Notes under the pieces: model-generated
Seen by the model: the letters and a program-made list of their open reading frames with translations, nothing else
The model's database searches: none
Told to the model about the DNA's origin: nothing
Assembly: GCA_031378715.1 (NCBI GenBank)
Contig: JANNEN010000305.1
Coordinates: 1-7,999, forward strand
From: Emticicia sp031378715
GTDB taxonomy: Bacteria > Bacteroidota > Bacteroidia > Cytophagales > Spirosomataceae
Length of the DNA: 7,999 nucleotides
Direction of reading: 5' to 3'
Shown here: positions 6,904 through 7,999 of the stretch, one piece after another
How positions within the stretch are numbered: the stretch's first letter is position 1
Layout of the letters: each line of letters starts with the position of its first letter
Translations under genes and position numbers: made by a program

Positions 6904-6977
6904 AAAAATCGTAGCTCACGGTATTTCATCAACCATTATTGATTTAACGGTGATAAATTTCATGAACTACGATTTTT
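6904..6977 (-). terminator. Long-stem terminator hairpin after the DUF937 gene
   Basis: On the minus strand, 16 nt after the DUF937 stop, AAAAATCGTAG (6977-6967) pairs perfectly with CTACGATTTTT (6914-6904). The stem extends by three more pairs (TCA/TGA) past one C-A mismatch. A T-rich tract follows. The 44-nt loop holds a further small hairpin, ATCAA/TTGAT (6928-6932 and 6939-6943). It separates the DUF937 gene from the esterase gene, whose ATG is at 6845. The size of the loop is unusual for a simple terminator. Confidence 0.65.
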
Positions 6978-6993
6978 GCACTACTATTTTATG

Positions 6994-7587
6994 TTATTTG
7001 CCCCCAAATAGGCCACCCAAAAGGCTACCGATTCCGCCGCCACCTTGTTGTTGTTTTTGACCGCCCATCATGCCGCCAGCGAGGTTCATGAGGTCACTCA
7101 TATCGAGTTTTCCGTCGGCCAAAGCACCAGCACCTTGGCTCAATAAACTACCGAAATCAATACCAGATGTTTTACCACCCGTTATTGACCCCATTAAGCC
7201 GCCCATATCAACCGAGCTATCATTTGGATCGTTTGTTTTGTTGATTAAGCCACCAAGTACCGAGGGCAGCATACTGCCGACAACGCCCGAAGCCGCTGAG
7301 TTTGAGAGGCCAAATTTACCCATCAAGTTTCCGATTACACTTTGAGCAATACCTCCAACAATAGGATTTGACATCAAACCACCACCGCTGTTTCCAGCAC
7401 CGCCACCCAATAATCCTAACAAACTACCGATGCCGCCTTGTGCATTTGCTTGGTTCGACAGGCCACCCATTAGGCCGCTCATCACTTCGCTCATTACGCC
7501 TTCGTTATGCTCGTTTGGCACTTGTGGATTATCAATAACCGCACCTTGTCCGTGCTGCTGAATTAGACCTTGCAATACTTCTAACAT
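6994..7587 (-). CDS. DUF937 family Gly/Met-rich protein
   Basis: This 197-residue protein of unknown function resembles the DUF937 proteins widespread in Bacteroidota. The N-terminus, MLEVLQGLIQQHGQGAVIDN followed by PQVPNEHNEG, has the characteristic helix and NPxxPNEHN motif. A hydrophobic helix-prone core (about 71-115, NPIVGGIAQSVIGNLMGKFG and GVVGSMLPSVLGGLI) is embedded in low-complexity Gly/Leu/Met segments. The motif GGIGSLLGLLGGG (51-63) recurs near the C-terminus as GGIGSLLGGLFGG (184-196). There is no signal peptide and no catalytic motif. The start at 7587 is supported by the conserved N-terminus. It is followed by its own terminator, so it is probably monocistronic, and it is divergent from the nuclease-inhibitor-like gene across 153 bp. 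Family assignment is fairly secure; the role is unknown. Confidence 0.85.
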   Translation of the reverse strand: MLEVLQGLIQQHGQGAVIDNPQVPNEHNEGVMSEVMSGLMGGLSNQANAQGGIGSLLGLLGGGAGNSGGGLMSNPIVGGIAQSVIGNLMGKFGLSNSAASGVVGSMLPSVLGGLINKTNDPNDSSVDMGGLMGSITGGKTSGIDFGSLLSQGAGALADGKLDMSDLMNLAGGMMGGQKQQQGGGGIGSLLGGLFGGK

Positions 7588-7607
7588 TGTTTTTTTAATT
7601 TAATGGT

Positions 7608-7666
7608 TGTTAATTAACACAATATTACTATTTTACTCACATTTAATTCCTAATTTATTGGAATTA
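7608..7666. promoter_or_regulatory. Two palindromes in the divergent intergenic region (candidate operators)
   Basis: The 153-bp gap between the divergent genes (7588-7740) contains a perfect 12-bp palindrome TGTTAATTAACA (7608-7619), 20 nt upstream of the DUF937 ATG. It also contains an inverted repeat TAATTCC-N9-GGAATTA (7644-7650 and 7660-7666). Both have the form of dimeric regulator sites. A weak -7-like box, TAatATTG, lies on the minus strand at 7627-7620. The region is very AT-rich, so chance palindromes are possible, although the GC-containing arms of the second are less easily explained that way. Confidence 0.35.
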
Positions 7667-7740
7667 TTTTCGGATATTTGACACAAAAACCATTAAAAGG
7701 TAACAAAACGCCTAAAAAAAATTTTACAACCCTACCAAAA

Positions 7741-7999
7741 GTGAACGAAAACGAACTAAATTCAGAAAAAACATTTGTTGTATTATTAACGGATAGCGTG
7801 AATGGGCTGTTGTTTCCGAGCGAATCGGACGAGAAAATTAGGGTAATCGACTGGCAGGCGGACAATCCCGCACCGTTTGATACGTTACTTTTTCGGAAGT
7901 ATATCGGCGTGACACCTTCGATACGAGTAGAGGTTTTGCCGTGGGAAAGATTTTTTGAAAACGTGACTGAGGAAAAAGAATGGTGGTCTGATTTTGAAA
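7741..7999 (+). CDS. Nuclease A inhibitor (NuiA)-like protein, 5' part only
   Basis: The frame is open from 7654 to the window end with no in-frame ATG. GTG at 7741 is the best start, giving 86 codons in the window. The product contains NGLLFPSESDEKIRVIDW, then LPWERFFENVTEEKEWWSDFE. This follows the pattern of the NuiA-like family as I recall it (a GLLF-SESxxPFxVxxW block, then a short segment leading to FFxxxTxxxxWxxD). NuiA of Anabaena inhibits the DNA/RNA non-specific nuclease NucA; whether this relative inhibits any nuclease is unknown. It should be a small soluble cytoplasmic protein missing roughly its C-terminal third here. It runs divergently from the DUF937 gene. A TTG at 7678 could add 21 Lys-rich residues, but they are low in complexity and unlike the family. 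Confidence 0.75.
   Translation, partial: MNENELNSEKTFVVLLTDSVNGLLFPSESDEKIRVIDWQADNPAPFDTLLFRKYIGVTPSIRVEVLPWERFFENVTEEKEWWSDFE

Noticed and set aside
7650..7865. Minus-strand 71-codon open frame
   Set aside because: It overlaps the NuiA-like coding frame, which has convincing conserved motifs; the antisense product is low-complexity Ser/Phe-rich.
57..7999. Functional link between the SNase-like domain of the methyltransferase and the NuiA-like inhibitor
   Set aside because: NuiA targets NucA-type nucleases, a different fold from SNase; the genes are over 6 kb apart, and the SNase-like domain appears inactive.
1..7999. CRISPR array, tRNA, rRNA or insertion sequence
   Set aside because: No regularly spaced direct repeats of CRISPR length, no cloverleaf-like segment with a TTCGA-type arm, and no transposase motif or terminal inverted repeats were seen.

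Overview
The window looks like chromosomal DNA of a Bacteroidota bacterium, probably of the Cytophagales type. The evidence is a DnaK ending in the NYEEVK-type tail, TAnnTTTG-like promoter boxes, leaders without Shine-Dalgarno sequences, a DUF937 protein with the NPxxPNEHN signature, and a secreted esterase with the C-terminal repeat domain common in that group. The genus assignment is inference.

Layout. (1) Positions 1-1346 (minus): the start of a gene cut by the window edge, overlapped by a beta-class DNA methyltransferase. This is probably a restriction-modification pair. The methyltransferase carries a C-terminal staphylococcal-nuclease-like domain whose catalytic residues appear to be lost. 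(2) Positions 1471-2033 (plus): a complete YefM-YoeB toxin-antitoxin operon. Three (T/C)GTACA hexamers at an exact 12-bp period lie just in front of it. It ends at a strong terminator shared with dnaK, which converges on it. (3) Positions 2116-4023 (minus): full-length dnaK. Its leader contains a perfect 12-bp inverted repeat (60-nt spacer) that ends 7 nt before the start codon. (4) Positions 4164-6845 (minus): a large secreted SGNH/CE6-type esterase with NPCBM, fibronectin III, Ig-like and coathanger-type modules. (5) Positions 6994-7587 (minus): a Gly/Met-rich DUF937 protein with its own long hairpin terminator. (6) From 7741 (plus): the 5' part of a divergent gene that resembles the nuclease A inhibitor (NuiA) family. 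It has a GTG start and runs off the window.

Functionally, the left 2 kb holds two self-maintaining accessory modules (modification/restriction and toxin-antitoxin), visibly more AT-rich than the adjoining dnaK. The rest is a housekeeping chaperone, a polysaccharide-decoration hydrolase and two poorly characterised small-protein genes. I saw no tRNA, rRNA, CRISPR array or insertion sequence. No gene-free stretch exceeds 300 bases. The most notable points are the methyltransferase/dead-nuclease fusion, the dnaK leader structure and the operator geometry of the toxin-antitoxin operon.
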